Shown here: positions 1 through 7,126 of the stretch, one piece after another | Layout: every line of letters starts with the position of its first letter | How positions within the stretch are numbered: position 1 is the first letter of the stretch | DNA from: Akkermansiaceae bacterium UBA7890 | GTDB taxonomy: Bacteria > Verrucomicrobiota > Verrucomicrobiia > Verrucomicrobiales > Akkermansiaceae | Direction of reading: 5' to 3' | NCBI GenBank assembly: GCA_002501065.1 | Contig: DLRK01000014.1 | Location: 71,871 to 83,805, forward strand | Length of the DNA: 11,935 bases | Made by a program: the position numbers and the translations under genes | Notes under the pieces: model-generated | What the model was told of the DNA's origin: nothing | What the model saw: the letters and a program-made list of their open reading frames with translations, nothing else | Databases searched by the model: none

Positions 1-502
1 CCTCCAGTCCGAGGGACTCCAGGAAGAGCCAGACCAGGGCGGTGATACAGAATCCGATCTGGAATCCGGTCTTCCATTTGCCGCTCCAGTCCGCGGCAAT
101 AACCTGTCCCTTTTCGACTGCAATCTGGCGCAGGCCGGTCACCAGGAACTCGCGGGCAAGGATGACGACGACGACCCAGGCCGGACAGAGTATTTCCTCG
201 TGGTCGCAGAGGAAGATGAAGGCGGAGGCGGTGAGGACCTTGTCGGCGATGGGGTCCAGGAGTTTGCCGAGGGAGGTGACGAGGTTGAGTTTGCGCGCGA
301 AGTAACCATCCAGGAAATCAGTGATGGCAGCCACGACGAAGGCCACCAGGGCGATGCCGTAGCCGATGGGCCCCCGGCTACCCAGCATGAAGCCGATCAC
401 GAAGATGGCCGTGAGAACGAGGCGGGAGACAGTGAGCGAGTTGGGCAGGTTCAACAGACTCACTGTGGGTTGAAGAGCCCGAGTAGTCCAACAACTTTGC
501 AT
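1..502 (-). CDS. pgsA: CDP-diacylglycerol--glycerol-3-phosphate 3-phosphatidyltransferase, N-terminal part
   Basis: This inner-membrane enzyme transfers glycerol-3-phosphate onto CDP-diacylglycerol, the committed step to phosphatidylglycerol and cardiolipin. The sequence shows the complete CDP-alcohol phosphatidyltransferase signature DGYFAR-x8-G-KLL-D-PIA-D, the metal-binding active site, preceded by the usual LNLPNSLTVSRLVL opening and a hydrophobic helix. Further hydrophobic segments (AWVVVVILAREFLV, GFCITALVWLFL) fit the multi-pass topology. The gene runs off base 1, so the C-terminus is missing. The start is ambiguous: ATG at 502, GTG at 463 and TTG at 454 are all in frame and none has a convincing ribosome binding site. 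The last two place the start nearest to where most family members begin. It lies about 80 bases downstream of the heme protein gene, same strand, and is probably functionally unrelated to it. Confidence 0.93.
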   Translation of the reverse strand, partial: MQSCWTTRALQPTVSLLNLPNSLTVSRLVLTAIFVIGFMLGSRGPIGYGIALVAFVVAAITDFLDGYFARKLNLVTSLGKLLDPIADKVLTASAFIFLCDHEEILCPAWVVVVILAREFLVTGLRQIAVEKGQVIAADWSGKWKTGFQIGFCITALVWLFLESLGLE

Positions 503-541
503 GAAGTTCGGGACAGGGAGTGGCGAAGGTCAGTTCGCGCC

Positions 542-577
542 GCACCTTGCGCGGAGCGGGTCATCGTCCGGAGGTGC
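542..577 (-). terminator. possible hairpin between the diheme fusion gene and pgsA
   Basis: GCACCT (572-577 read on minus) pairs with AGGTGC (542-547 read on minus), and an inner CGGA/TCCG pairing shortens the loop to about 11 bases. It lies immediately after the stop codon at 582-584. There is no following T-tract, so it may be only an RNA 3'-end stabiliser or chance. Confidence 0.25.
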
Positions 578-581
578 AGTG

Positions 582-2333
582 CTAATTCCCCGTCTTCGCC
601 GCCGGCAGGAACTGGGGATCGGTGAGCGTTTTGAGGAAAGCAACGAGGGCGTTCCTGTCTTCCATGCCGAGGCCAAGCCCCTCCGGGGGATGCTTGGCCA
701 GGTTGGGATCGAGGGTCGAACTGCGGTGGAGTCCTGAGTCGTAGTGCTCGATGACCGCTTCCAGGGTCTGGAAGCGGCCGTCATGCATGTAGGGCGCAGT
801 GAGGGCGATGTTGCGGAGAGAGGGCGTGATGAAGCGATTGCGGTCGGTGGACCTGCCGGTCACCGATTCCAGTCCACGATCATCATCATCGCGGAGGCCA
901 TTGTTGTGGAAGCGGTGATCGGTGAAGAAAGCACCACCGTGGCAGTGGAAGCAATCGGCTCCCTTGAGACCGCGGCGGGGATCGTATTCCGTCATGAACA
1001 GTTCGAAGCCGCGTTTCTCCTGGTCGGTCAGTCCGCCCTCACCTCTGGCCGCCTGATCGAAGCGGGAGTGGTAGGAGGTCCTGGTCAGCAGGAACTGTTC
1101 AAGGGCGATTCCGAGGCGCTCCTTCGTGATCCCGGCACTACCGAAGGCCGCCTGGAAGAGGGGGCCGTAATTAGAGGCTTTCAGCTTGGCGATGGCATTG
1201 GGAAGAGACTCGTGCATCTCGATGGGATTCTGGATCGGTTGCAGGGCCTGGACCCGTAGCGAGGGGGCGCGACCATCCCAGAAAAACGAGTCTTTCCAGG
1301 CGAGGTTGAAGAGAGGCATGGCGTTGCGCGTTCCCAGGGATCCACTTGCGCCCTCGCTGAAGCGGCGTGAATCGGAAAGAGCGTGCGCGATCTGGTGGCA
1401 GGAGGAGCAGGACTGCTTGCTGGTGCCGGAAAGCAGGGGGTCGTGAAAGAGGCGTTTGCCCAGGGCGACGCCCTCGTTGGTGAGCGGGGGGGCGGTGGGC
1501 AACTTTGGAATGGGGAAGCCCCGGGCCAGCCGGAAACGATAGGGCGTGCCGATCAGATTTCCGGGAGCGGGAGACTCTGGCCTGGCACGCAGGTGCGTCT
1601 GTCGGATTTCACGGATCGCGAAGGCGGAGGGAAGTCGGCTCTTCAGCAGTTGCGCGATCCCGTCGCCCTTACGCGAATGAGTGGAAGGATTGGCAGCAAT
1701 CTGGAGCGGTTCGTCGCCATTGAAGAGGCGATCGAGATGAACATCGATGGCAATGGTGACGGGATCGGTGAATTCGAGCGAGAGGGGGAGGGAGATGACG
1801 GTCCGGTTCCAGGAATTGCCCAGGTGGTAGGCAAAGCCGCCGGTATTGCCGCCATTGCGAAGGTGGCCTTCCATGGCGAGGAAGATGTAGCCACCCTGGG
1901 GAGTCCAATGGAGATTGTTGAGGTTGGGGTTGAGGGGATGATCCGCCGGGTGGAGGCTGGGATCGGCCTCGTTGGTTTCCTGGTCGAGGCCGACCTGAAA
2001 CTGCAGGACGGTGTAGGTCCGGCGGGGAAGGTCGCCCAGATGGAGACGGCTGATACCGCCCGGTCTGGAGGCGTCCACATGGGCGAACCAGTTGTTGCGG
2101 GACAACCAGGTGCCGGAGGAGGTACTGTTGCCGCGACCGAGGAGGCGGAGATCGGAGAGAAGGTAGGCGAGGCGGGAAAGTTCGATCGTTTCCCCGGACC
2201 TGGTGACGAAGGCTCTGCTGGGCGTGGCCAGGGGTTTGTCCTCCCAGAGGTGTCTCAACTCAAGAGAGACGGTGGCCTGCAGGTGGGGGGTGACGGTCAG
2301 CAGACCGCAAATGCAGAGGAGGCGCCCGATCAT
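582..2333 (-). CDS. secreted fusion: MbnP-like copper-binding domain + MbnH/MauG-like diheme peroxidase
   Basis: 583 aa. Residues 1-20 look like a signal peptide ending LQA, giving a periplasmic product. Residues ~22-206 match the MbnP family layout: SLELRH, SRLAYLLSDLRLL, YTVLQFQVGLD, HPLNPNLNNLHWTPQGGY (W143), FLAMEG, FAYHLG. Residues ~275-575 form a bacterial diheme cytochrome c peroxidase/MauG domain with heme sites C309-SS-CH313 and C461-FH-CH465, the FFWDGRAPSL segment (W352, where MauG has an inter-heme Trp), and APYMHDGRF followed by VIEHYDSG (Y531, candidate distal Tyr ligand as in MauG). Known family biology: MbnH oxidises a Trp of its partner MbnP to kynurenine, creating a copper site; the two are normally separate adjacent genes. 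Here they are one polypeptide. Function as a self-modifying copper protein is inference. Start: ATG at 2333, with AGGA just upstream and a promoter-like sequence at 2349-2377. Confidence 0.88.
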   Translation of the reverse strand: MIGRLLCICGLLTVTPHLQATVSLELRHLWEDKPLATPSRAFVTRSGETIELSRLAYLLSDLRLLGRGNSTSSGTWLSRNNWFAHVDASRPGGISRLHLGDLPRRTYTVLQFQVGLDQETNEADPSLHPADHPLNPNLNNLHWTPQGGYIFLAMEGHLRNGGNTGGFAYHLGNSWNRTVISLPLSLEFTDPVTIAIDVHLDRLFNGDEPLQIAANPSTHSRKGDGIAQLLKSRLPSAFAIREIRQTHLRARPESPAPGNLIGTPYRFRLARGFPIPKLPTAPPLTNEGVALGKRLFHDPLLSGTSKQSCSSCHQIAHALSDSRRFSEGASGSLGTRNAMPLFNLAWKDSFFWDGRAPSLRVQALQPIQNPIEMHESLPNAIAKLKASNYGPLFQAAFGSAGITKERLGIALEQFLLTRTSYHSRFDQAARGEGGLTDQEKRGFELFMTEYDPRRGLKGADCFHCHGGAFFTDHRFHNNGLRDDDDRGLESVTGRSTDRNRFITPSLRNIALTAPYMHDGRFQTLEAVIEHYDSGLHRSSTLDPNLAKHPPEGLGLGMEDRNALVAFLKTLTDPQFLPAAKTGN

Positions 2334-2348
2334 GAATCCTGGAGTGAG

Positions 2349-2377
2349 AGGATAGTCGTTTGACGGGGTCCTGCCAA
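2349..2377 (-). promoter_or_regulatory. sigma70-like promoter of the MbnP-MbnH fusion gene
   Basis: Reading the minus strand, TTGGCA (2372-2377) is followed by a 17-base spacer and TATCCT (2349-2354). The -10 box ends 15 bases before the ATG, predicting a leader of only about 8 bases, with a short AGGA 3 bases before the start. It sits in the 90-base gap after the YHYH gene and suggests separate transcription. Confidence 0.45.
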
Positions 2378-2423
2378 TGGGGAAGCGGACCGCAGGCGGA
2401 GTGTCGAGAGCCGGCGGCCACCC

Positions 2424-4151
2424 TCAGGGGGAGAACCGGTTGGTGGAGGTCAGGGTGAGCCGGGGCCGTGCGGGCGGGGTGAAAATCACATAGACCGCGT
2501 GATTCCCGGGGGGCAGTGCCGTGGCATCGAAGGCAACAGTGAGCTGGAAGTTCGAATCCCGGCTTACCAGAGTGGCCGGGATGCCGGGGGAGCCGATCCG
2601 CAAATCCTCGATGAGATTGGCCGGAGGAAGGGGAGGTCCGGTGAAGGTGGCGACGAAGTTGTCCGCGCCGCCCCCGCCCGTGCTGGGCTGGGAGTCAAAG
2701 CCCCTTGGATCGAAGGACGCGATGCTTATGCGGGTGAGGCGGTAGAAGAAGTTTCCTCCGGGATCGCGGATATCGGTCATGGTCACCTGATTGGCCTCCA
2801 CGCTGAGCTCCGCGCCTTCCTCGGTCCATGCCTGGAGATCAGGAGAGGATTCGACCTGATAGGTGCCGCCTTCAACCGTGGACCAGGTGAGGACGATTTC
2901 ATCAGCATCGCGATCGTGGCGGACGGTTTCGATCCTGTCTTCCATGTTGGGTCCGCCCAGGAAGTGAACGGTGGTGTCTTCCGTGACGGCATTCACGGTT
3001 CCACCCGTCGGGGCTCCAAAGTACTGGCGGCCGATGTTGTAGGGAAAGACCGGGACGCCATCGGGATCGATGCAGGTGAAGTAGGCCCAGGTGCCCCCGG
3101 GAAACTCCGGGGTTACGCAGAAGCGGGTGTTCTGCCCGTTGAGGTCGAAATCCTCTCCAAGGGTCAGGCCGAGATCTCCCATGTAATCATAGTCTTCCAT
3201 GTAGCGACCGAGGGAATAGGTTTCGCCGCCGATCCTGGCATTGACGCGGGGACCGAGTTGAGTGCCGGAGAGGGCGGGACCAACGCCATGGAACCGGACC
3301 GCCCAGGCGGGATAACTGGCTCGGAGCGCACCGTTGGCGAGGTCGGTTCGCAGTTGATAGCCGGGGATCATGCGGCGGACCGGACTGGAAGGGTCCTCGG
3401 GATCAGAGTAGCCGTAGGGTCCGTAAATCGGATAGCCGTCGGAGACCCAGCCGATGATGGGCGAGTGTCGGCCGTTGAAGTTTTCAGTGTAGGTGTTTGC
3501 GGAGATGTTGCGATCCACGCTGTCCCCGAGGACATGACGGAGGGCTGGGGGATTGACATGATAGTGATGATTGCCGCCGGCCTGGTGCGCCATGGCGTTG
3601 TCGAAGGTGACTCCCTCGTTGACGTAGGCATCGCGGGTCCAGTAGCCGTCCCCGCGGCCGAGCCCATTGACGGGAGTGGCGTCCTGGCCCCCGGAGTTGG
3701 AGTAGGAAAAGCTGTCCTGACCGTCGAACTGGGCCACCCCGTCTACAAAGTATCCAATGGAACCCAGCGAGGTGGCGGTGCGGTTGGTGGGAATGGTCGG
3801 GTTCCTCGGGATACGGTAGATGACGGCCTGGTTGGACGGATAGTTGGGGAAGATCTGGGTCTTGGCCTCGTTGAGATACCAGGGGCCCATCACGTGGCTG
3901 GCGGCCAGTCCCGTGGTGTGGATGTAGACCCAGTCGGCAGAGGATTCGATCCTGTGGACTCCGACGTAGGTGGGCTGGTTCTGGCTGCCCTGGCCCCGGC
4001 TCCAGGTGGTGACCGCATTTCCGGTGCTTTCGTCGGCCAGGGTGCGGTAGATCCGGGCGTAGCTTCCAGACTTCTCGGTGTACCAGGAGGAGATGCACGG
4101 ATCGGCCTGGGCGTAGAGGGATGCCGAGGCGAGGAGGAGGAGTGCTTTCAT
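2424..4151 (-). CDS. secreted YHYH-domain protein with C-terminal beta-sandwich module
   Basis: 575 aa. Residues 1-16 (MKALLLLASASLYAQA) form a short signal peptide, so the product is exported. The YHYH domain (function unknown) covers roughly residues 60-380. It carries the name motif as HHYH (195-198), then GWVSDGYPIYGPYGYSDP (234-251), a GRYMEDYDY segment (315-323), FCVTPEFPGGTWAYF (344-358) and the terminal FPYNIGRQYFG (369-379). Residues ~405-478 resemble the module common in verrucomicrobial exoproteins (IVLTWSTVEGGTYQVESSPDLQAW). A final ~95 residues contain a GGGG linker and a proline-rich beta-type segment I do not recognise. The frame is open upstream to 4547, but that part overlaps the preceding kinase gene and looks non-coding, while the ATG at 4151 begins a signal peptide. 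The next gene downstream is the diheme fusion; many His and Tyr residues make metal binding plausible but unproven. Confidence 0.88.
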   Translation of the reverse strand: MKALLLLASASLYAQADPCISSWYTEKSGSYARIYRTLADESTGNAVTTWSRGQGSQNQPTYVGVHRIESSADWVYIHTTGLAASHVMGPWYLNEAKTQIFPNYPSNQAVIYRIPRNPTIPTNRTATSLGSIGYFVDGVAQFDGQDSFSYSNSGGQDATPVNGLGRGDGYWTRDAYVNEGVTFDNAMAHQAGGNHHYHVNPPALRHVLGDSVDRNISANTYTENFNGRHSPIIGWVSDGYPIYGPYGYSDPEDPSSPVRRMIPGYQLRTDLANGALRASYPAWAVRFHGVGPALSGTQLGPRVNARIGGETYSLGRYMEDYDYMGDLGLTLGEDFDLNGQNTRFCVTPEFPGGTWAYFTCIDPDGVPVFPYNIGRQYFGAPTGGTVNAVTEDTTVHFLGGPNMEDRIETVRHDRDADEIVLTWSTVEGGTYQVESSPDLQAWTEEGAELSVEANQVTMTDIRDPGGNFFYRLTRISIASFDPRGFDSQPSTGGGGADNFVATFTGPPLPPANLIEDLRIGSPGIPATLVSRDSNFQLTVAFDATALPPGNHAVYVIFTPPARPRLTLTSTNRFSP

Positions 4152-4163
4152 CGAATGGGTTTG

Positions 4164-4192
4164 ATTGTATGCGGAGAAATGAGATATTACAG
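4164..4192 (-). promoter_or_regulatory. possible promoter of the YHYH gene
   Basis: A good -10 box TACAAT (4164-4169, minus strand) ends 12 bases before the ATG at 4151. The -35 position 17 bases further up reads CTGTAA (4187-4192), a poor match. An alternative TTGACC lies at 4199-4204, with no -10 at the right distance. The 106-base gap to the kinase gene shows no strong terminator. Confidence 0.28.
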
Positions 4193-4257
4193 CATAGGGG
4201 TCAACCGTGGACGAATAACTGATGGGCCACACTGTGGGAAGTGATTGGCGATTAAGC

Positions 4258-6828
4258 TCACCTGCTGCGTCCCGCGATCTTGAAGTGGATTGCGAAGGAC
4301 TGGACGTCATCGACTGCTTCCAGTTCCTTTTCAATCGCAATGCCCTGGGCGAACTGGCGTTCGCGCTGCGCTTTCGCAAGGATGATTCCCAGTTGTTGAA
4401 CGTAGGTCTTGCGGGCGGTTTCCAGCACCTCGGCGTATTCCTGGTCAAGTTCGCGCTGCTCACGGAGGTGGGCATTGCACACTGAGGCGATTCCGGCGGG
4501 AAGGGGCGGGAACCGGCCTTCTTCGTTGATGCGTCCATCCTGTGCAACCTTTGCCCGGGCCTGCTGGAACGCGATGGAGTGGCGTCCTCGATCCTGGAGG
4601 GCGAGACCGTTGTGCCAGTTCCCGAGGGCTGTGTTCATGGCGGTGCCGTTGTCCTTGAGAAGTTTCAGGAACCTTTCCTGCTTGCTGGTGAGATTGACCG
4701 TGCACTGGTTGCGCAGCTTCGTCCAGGACCCGGGGTCTCCGGGCGGAGGGGTCTCTCCTGCGAACTGGTCCTTGCTCCACTCAATCACGAAGGCGGGTAG
4801 TTCAAGGGCGGGATCCACGTTATCCCATCCGGCTTCCTCTCCGGTCTTGAAGCAGAGCGAAGTGGCGTCGGGATCAAAGCCCCGCGCAGGCTGTGGTGAC
4901 CAGGCGGTGAAAGCCCAGGGTTCCTTGGTGATCCATCGCCAGGAGGCGCCTGCGTAGTAGCCCCCGAGCCAGGCCGCCGCGTTTTCCTTCAGGCAGGTGG
5001 TGAGCACGCGCCCGAGGTAGTCGTGTTCGTCCTGGTTTCCAGGAATAGCCAGGTGGCCATTAGCCTCCCTGGCCAGGTCGCGGGCCTTTTCCCATCCCAG
5101 CCTTCGCTCCACTACGAGGTAGTGACGCTCTCCACTTGTGACCGTGCCTGGTGGGAAGGCTGGCAGGCGCTGATCAATCGACAAATTGAAGCGCTCAAGC
5201 TGTGCATTGAAGGATCCCGGGTTCCTTCCATCCAGATGCCATTGGAGGAAAAAGGGATGCCTGGTCTTTCCGGCAAGGGCACGAATCGTTCCGCTCCCAC
5301 TCATATTGAGGTAGCGGCCGGTCGCCTCGACGGGTTTGCTGAGTGCGGAGGTGGTTCCATCCACCCATCCCCAGCTTTTCGCCCCGGTCATCCCTCCTCC
5401 CAGCCAGATGGTCCTGCCCTCGGGGAGCCGGGAGATCAGGGCGAGCCGCTCTTCCTCGTTGCGGATGGTGGCGAGATGAGCGTCATGGGCTTCCGCGAAC
5501 TTGCTGGCGTCGCCCCAGCTCATGGCTGACCCGACGAAATAGACCTTGCGGTCGGCCAGATCCCAGGTGCCTTCCGGGAACCGGCTCCGCTCCCCGCGAA
5601 GGAGCTGGTCCTGGAGATTGCCGAGGGTCCATTCGCGTGGTTGCGAGGGTGCGGGTTGTTGCGGCTTGTCCGGGGGCGGATTGTTGGTGAGGTCGGCCCA
5701 GGGGTTTTTCCGGCCTTTCGAGTCATTTGCACCCTTCAGTCTTTCAGCCATGTCGGCCCGGCGTTCCGATTCCTCTTTTCTCTGGTTGTAGCGGGACCAC
5801 ACGTAGAGGAGAGCCATCAGGAGGATGGCGATTATCAGGATCTTGGCTGCGATCAGGCGGTCGTAACGTCTGGACTCGGTGGCCGCCATCGCCGCGAGAG
5901 TCTCATTTTGCTGGACCGCCCGTTCGTGGGATTCCTCCACTTCGTCGGCAGTCTGCAGCTCGGCTGCGGATTCGTTGCTCCTGCCACCCAGCAGGCTGCT
6001 TCCGCCCTCGTCGTCCAGGTGATCGAGGAGGGGTTCGAGTTCCCTGGCCATCGCTTCGGCGTTGGCAAAGCGCATGCCCGGGGCGGGATGCAGGGCCCGA
6101 CGCACGATCTTGTCAAACCGGGCGTCTACTTTCTGAGCCTTGGACCGGGAGGGAGGAGCGTAGTTCTCGCCGGGGAGTTCACCGGTGAGCAACTCGTAGA
6201 GGATCACGCCCACGGAGTAGACATCGGATCGTTCGTTGGCCTTGGGAGGATCCTGCATTGCCTCCGGGCTGGCATACTGCGGGGAGACGCAGTCCTCCGT
6301 TCCGTTGGCATGATCGACCAGGCCGAAATCACCAATGCGTGGTTTCCGGTTGGAGCCGATCAGGATGTTCGAGGGTTTGAGGTTGCGATGAGCGATTCCG
6401 GCCTTGTGGGCCTGGGCAAGCCCTTCGCAGATGGACAACACTACTTGAGCAGCGGTTTTCTGTGCGATGGCCCGGCCGCGCGTCGAGTTGCGAAGGGACT
6501 TCCCGTCCACGAAGTCCATGATGAGGTAGAGGTAGCCTTTGATTTCGCCGAAGTCGTGCACCCCGATCAGGTTGGGGTGGCGCAGCCTGGCCATGGTTCT
6601 GGCCTCCTCCTCGAAACTATCACGGAAAACAGGGTCGCGGCCGAACTTCCTGGGGAGGACCTTGAGTGCAATATCACGGTCGAGGGATTTCTGCCGGGCG
6701 AGGTAGACTGCTCCCATGCTGCCCCGGGCCACCAGTTGTTTGACCTCGTAGGCAGGCAGGAGGGCATTGAGTTCCTCCGGTTTCGGAGTCCCGAAGGCGT
6801 CATCGGCTGCCCTGTGTTGATCTGCCAT
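4258..6828 (-). CDS. transmembrane Ser/Thr kinase-like protein (probable pseudokinase) with two C-type-lectin-like domains
   Basis: 856 aa from ATG 6828 (an in-frame GTG at 6858 would add ten residues). Residues ~30-270 form a cytoplasmic Hanks-type kinase domain: Gly-rich loop ARGSMG, K56 in IALK, E75 in the alphaC helix, DFG at 167-169, SPE at 187-189. The catalytic loop reads HRN (147-149) instead of HRD, so the catalytic base is Asn, and the first Gly of the loop is Ala. One hydrophobic helix (~326-344) follows. Outside lie two lectin-like domains: ~421-531 is divergent; ~565-685 is better conserved, with AAAWLGGYY, SWRWI, GWDNV and PAFVIEW. A helix-rich tail (~710-856) ends the protein. 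By inference it binds a ligand outside and signals by scaffolding or regulating a partner rather than by strong phosphotransfer. It shares the LNALLP pre-kinase motif with the kinase at 7908-10946. I see no clear promoter in front of it. Confidence 0.9.
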   Translation of the reverse strand: MADQHRAADDAFGTPKPEELNALLPAYEVKQLVARGSMGAVYLARQKSLDRDIALKVLPRKFGRDPVFRDSFEEEARTMARLRHPNLIGVHDFGEIKGYLYLIMDFVDGKSLRNSTRGRAIAQKTAAQVVLSICEGLAQAHKAGIAHRNLKPSNILIGSNRKPRIGDFGLVDHANGTEDCVSPQYASPEAMQDPPKANERSDVYSVGVILYELLTGELPGENYAPPSRSKAQKVDARFDKIVRRALHPAPGMRFANAEAMARELEPLLDHLDDEGGSSLLGGRSNESAAELQTADEVEESHERAVQQNETLAAMAATESRRYDRLIAAKILIIAILLMALLYVWSRYNQRKEESERRADMAERLKGANDSKGRKNPWADLTNNPPPDKPQQPAPSQPREWTLGNLQDQLLRGERSRFPEGTWDLADRKVYFVGSAMSWGDASKFAEAHDAHLATIRNEEERLALISRLPEGRTIWLGGGMTGAKSWGWVDGTTSALSKPVEATGRYLNMSGSGTIRALAGKTRHPFFLQWHLDGRNPGSFNAQLERFNLSIDQRLPAFPPGTVTSGERHYLVVERRLGWEKARDLAREANGHLAIPGNQDEHDYLGRVLTTCLKENAAAWLGGYYAGASWRWITKEPWAFTAWSPQPARGFDPDATSLCFKTGEEAGWDNVDPALELPAFVIEWSKDQFAGETPPPGDPGSWTKLRNQCTVNLTSKQERFLKLLKDNGTAMNTALGNWHNGLALQDRGRHSIAFQQARAKVAQDGRINEEGRFPPLPAGIASVCNAHLREQRELDQEYAEVLETARKTYVQQLGIILAKAQRERQFAQGIAIEKELEAVDDVQSFAIHFKIAGRSR

Positions 6829-7030
6829 CGGTGTTAAGGGGGGGTGCAACAGATCCACCTTCTGTGGAAGGGCTCCGTACGCTTGCGCCAGATTACGGTT
6901 TTTGCGGCCGAAAATCGATCACGGGATTGTCGAAAAGGGAGGGAAGGGGGGTAGATGGAACCTTGTGATTGGAGGACTTCAGCCTCCGGCGGGGGGATGG
7001 CGTTCTCCGGCAGGGGTAGTCCCGTAGACA

Positions 7031-7117
7031 GGAAACGCTCCCGGGCGCATGACCGGGGAGCGTTCCAGAGAATGATGTTCGACTTGCGCGACCTTCAGAT
7101 TCCGACTTGGGAAGGTC
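7031..7117 (-). terminator. tandem inverted repeats downstream of the DUF1080 gene
   Basis: Two stem-loops lie in the 3' region of the DUF1080 gene (stop at 7127-7129). The proximal one pairs GACCTTC (7090-7096) with GAAGGTC (7111-7117) around 14 bases. The distal one pairs AACGCTCCC (7034-7042) with GGGAGCGTT (7056-7064), extendable at both ends with single-base bulges. Neither is followed by a T-run on either strand, so they may stabilise the 3' end or terminate weakly. The rest of the 298-base stretch 6829-7126 shows no gene that I can support. Confidence 0.45.
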
Positions 7118-7126
7118 TGGCCACAC

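Noticed and set aside
582..1600. Plain periplasmic cytochrome c peroxidase as the sole identity
   Set aside because: The diheme part alone would fit, but the N-terminal half matches the MbnP layout and a Tyr rather than Met stands at the probable distal ligand position, favouring the MauG/MbnH branch.
1383..2363. 326-residue plus-strand open frame opposite the MbnP-like domain
   Set aside because: Gly/Val/Glu-rich shadow with no family resemblance; the minus-strand frame has a signal peptide and conserved motifs.
4223..4233. Short palindrome CCACACTGTGG after the lectin-bearing kinase as a terminator
   Set aside because: Only four base pairs can form with a three-base loop, and no T-tract follows.
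2499..4244. 581-residue open frame on the plus strand opposite the YHYH gene
   Set aside because: It mirrors a clearly real minus-strand gene. Its composition is Gly/Val/Asp-rich with no domain, the usual antisense shadow in GC-rich DNA.
4152..4547. Upstream extension of the YHYH reading frame to an ATG at 4547
   Set aside because: It would overlap the kinase gene by about 290 bases, its residues look random, and a signal peptide begins exactly at the ATG at 4151.
5641..6837. 398-residue plus-strand open frame opposite the lectin-bearing kinase
   Set aside because: It covers the kinase domain region in antisense, and its translation shows only composition bias.
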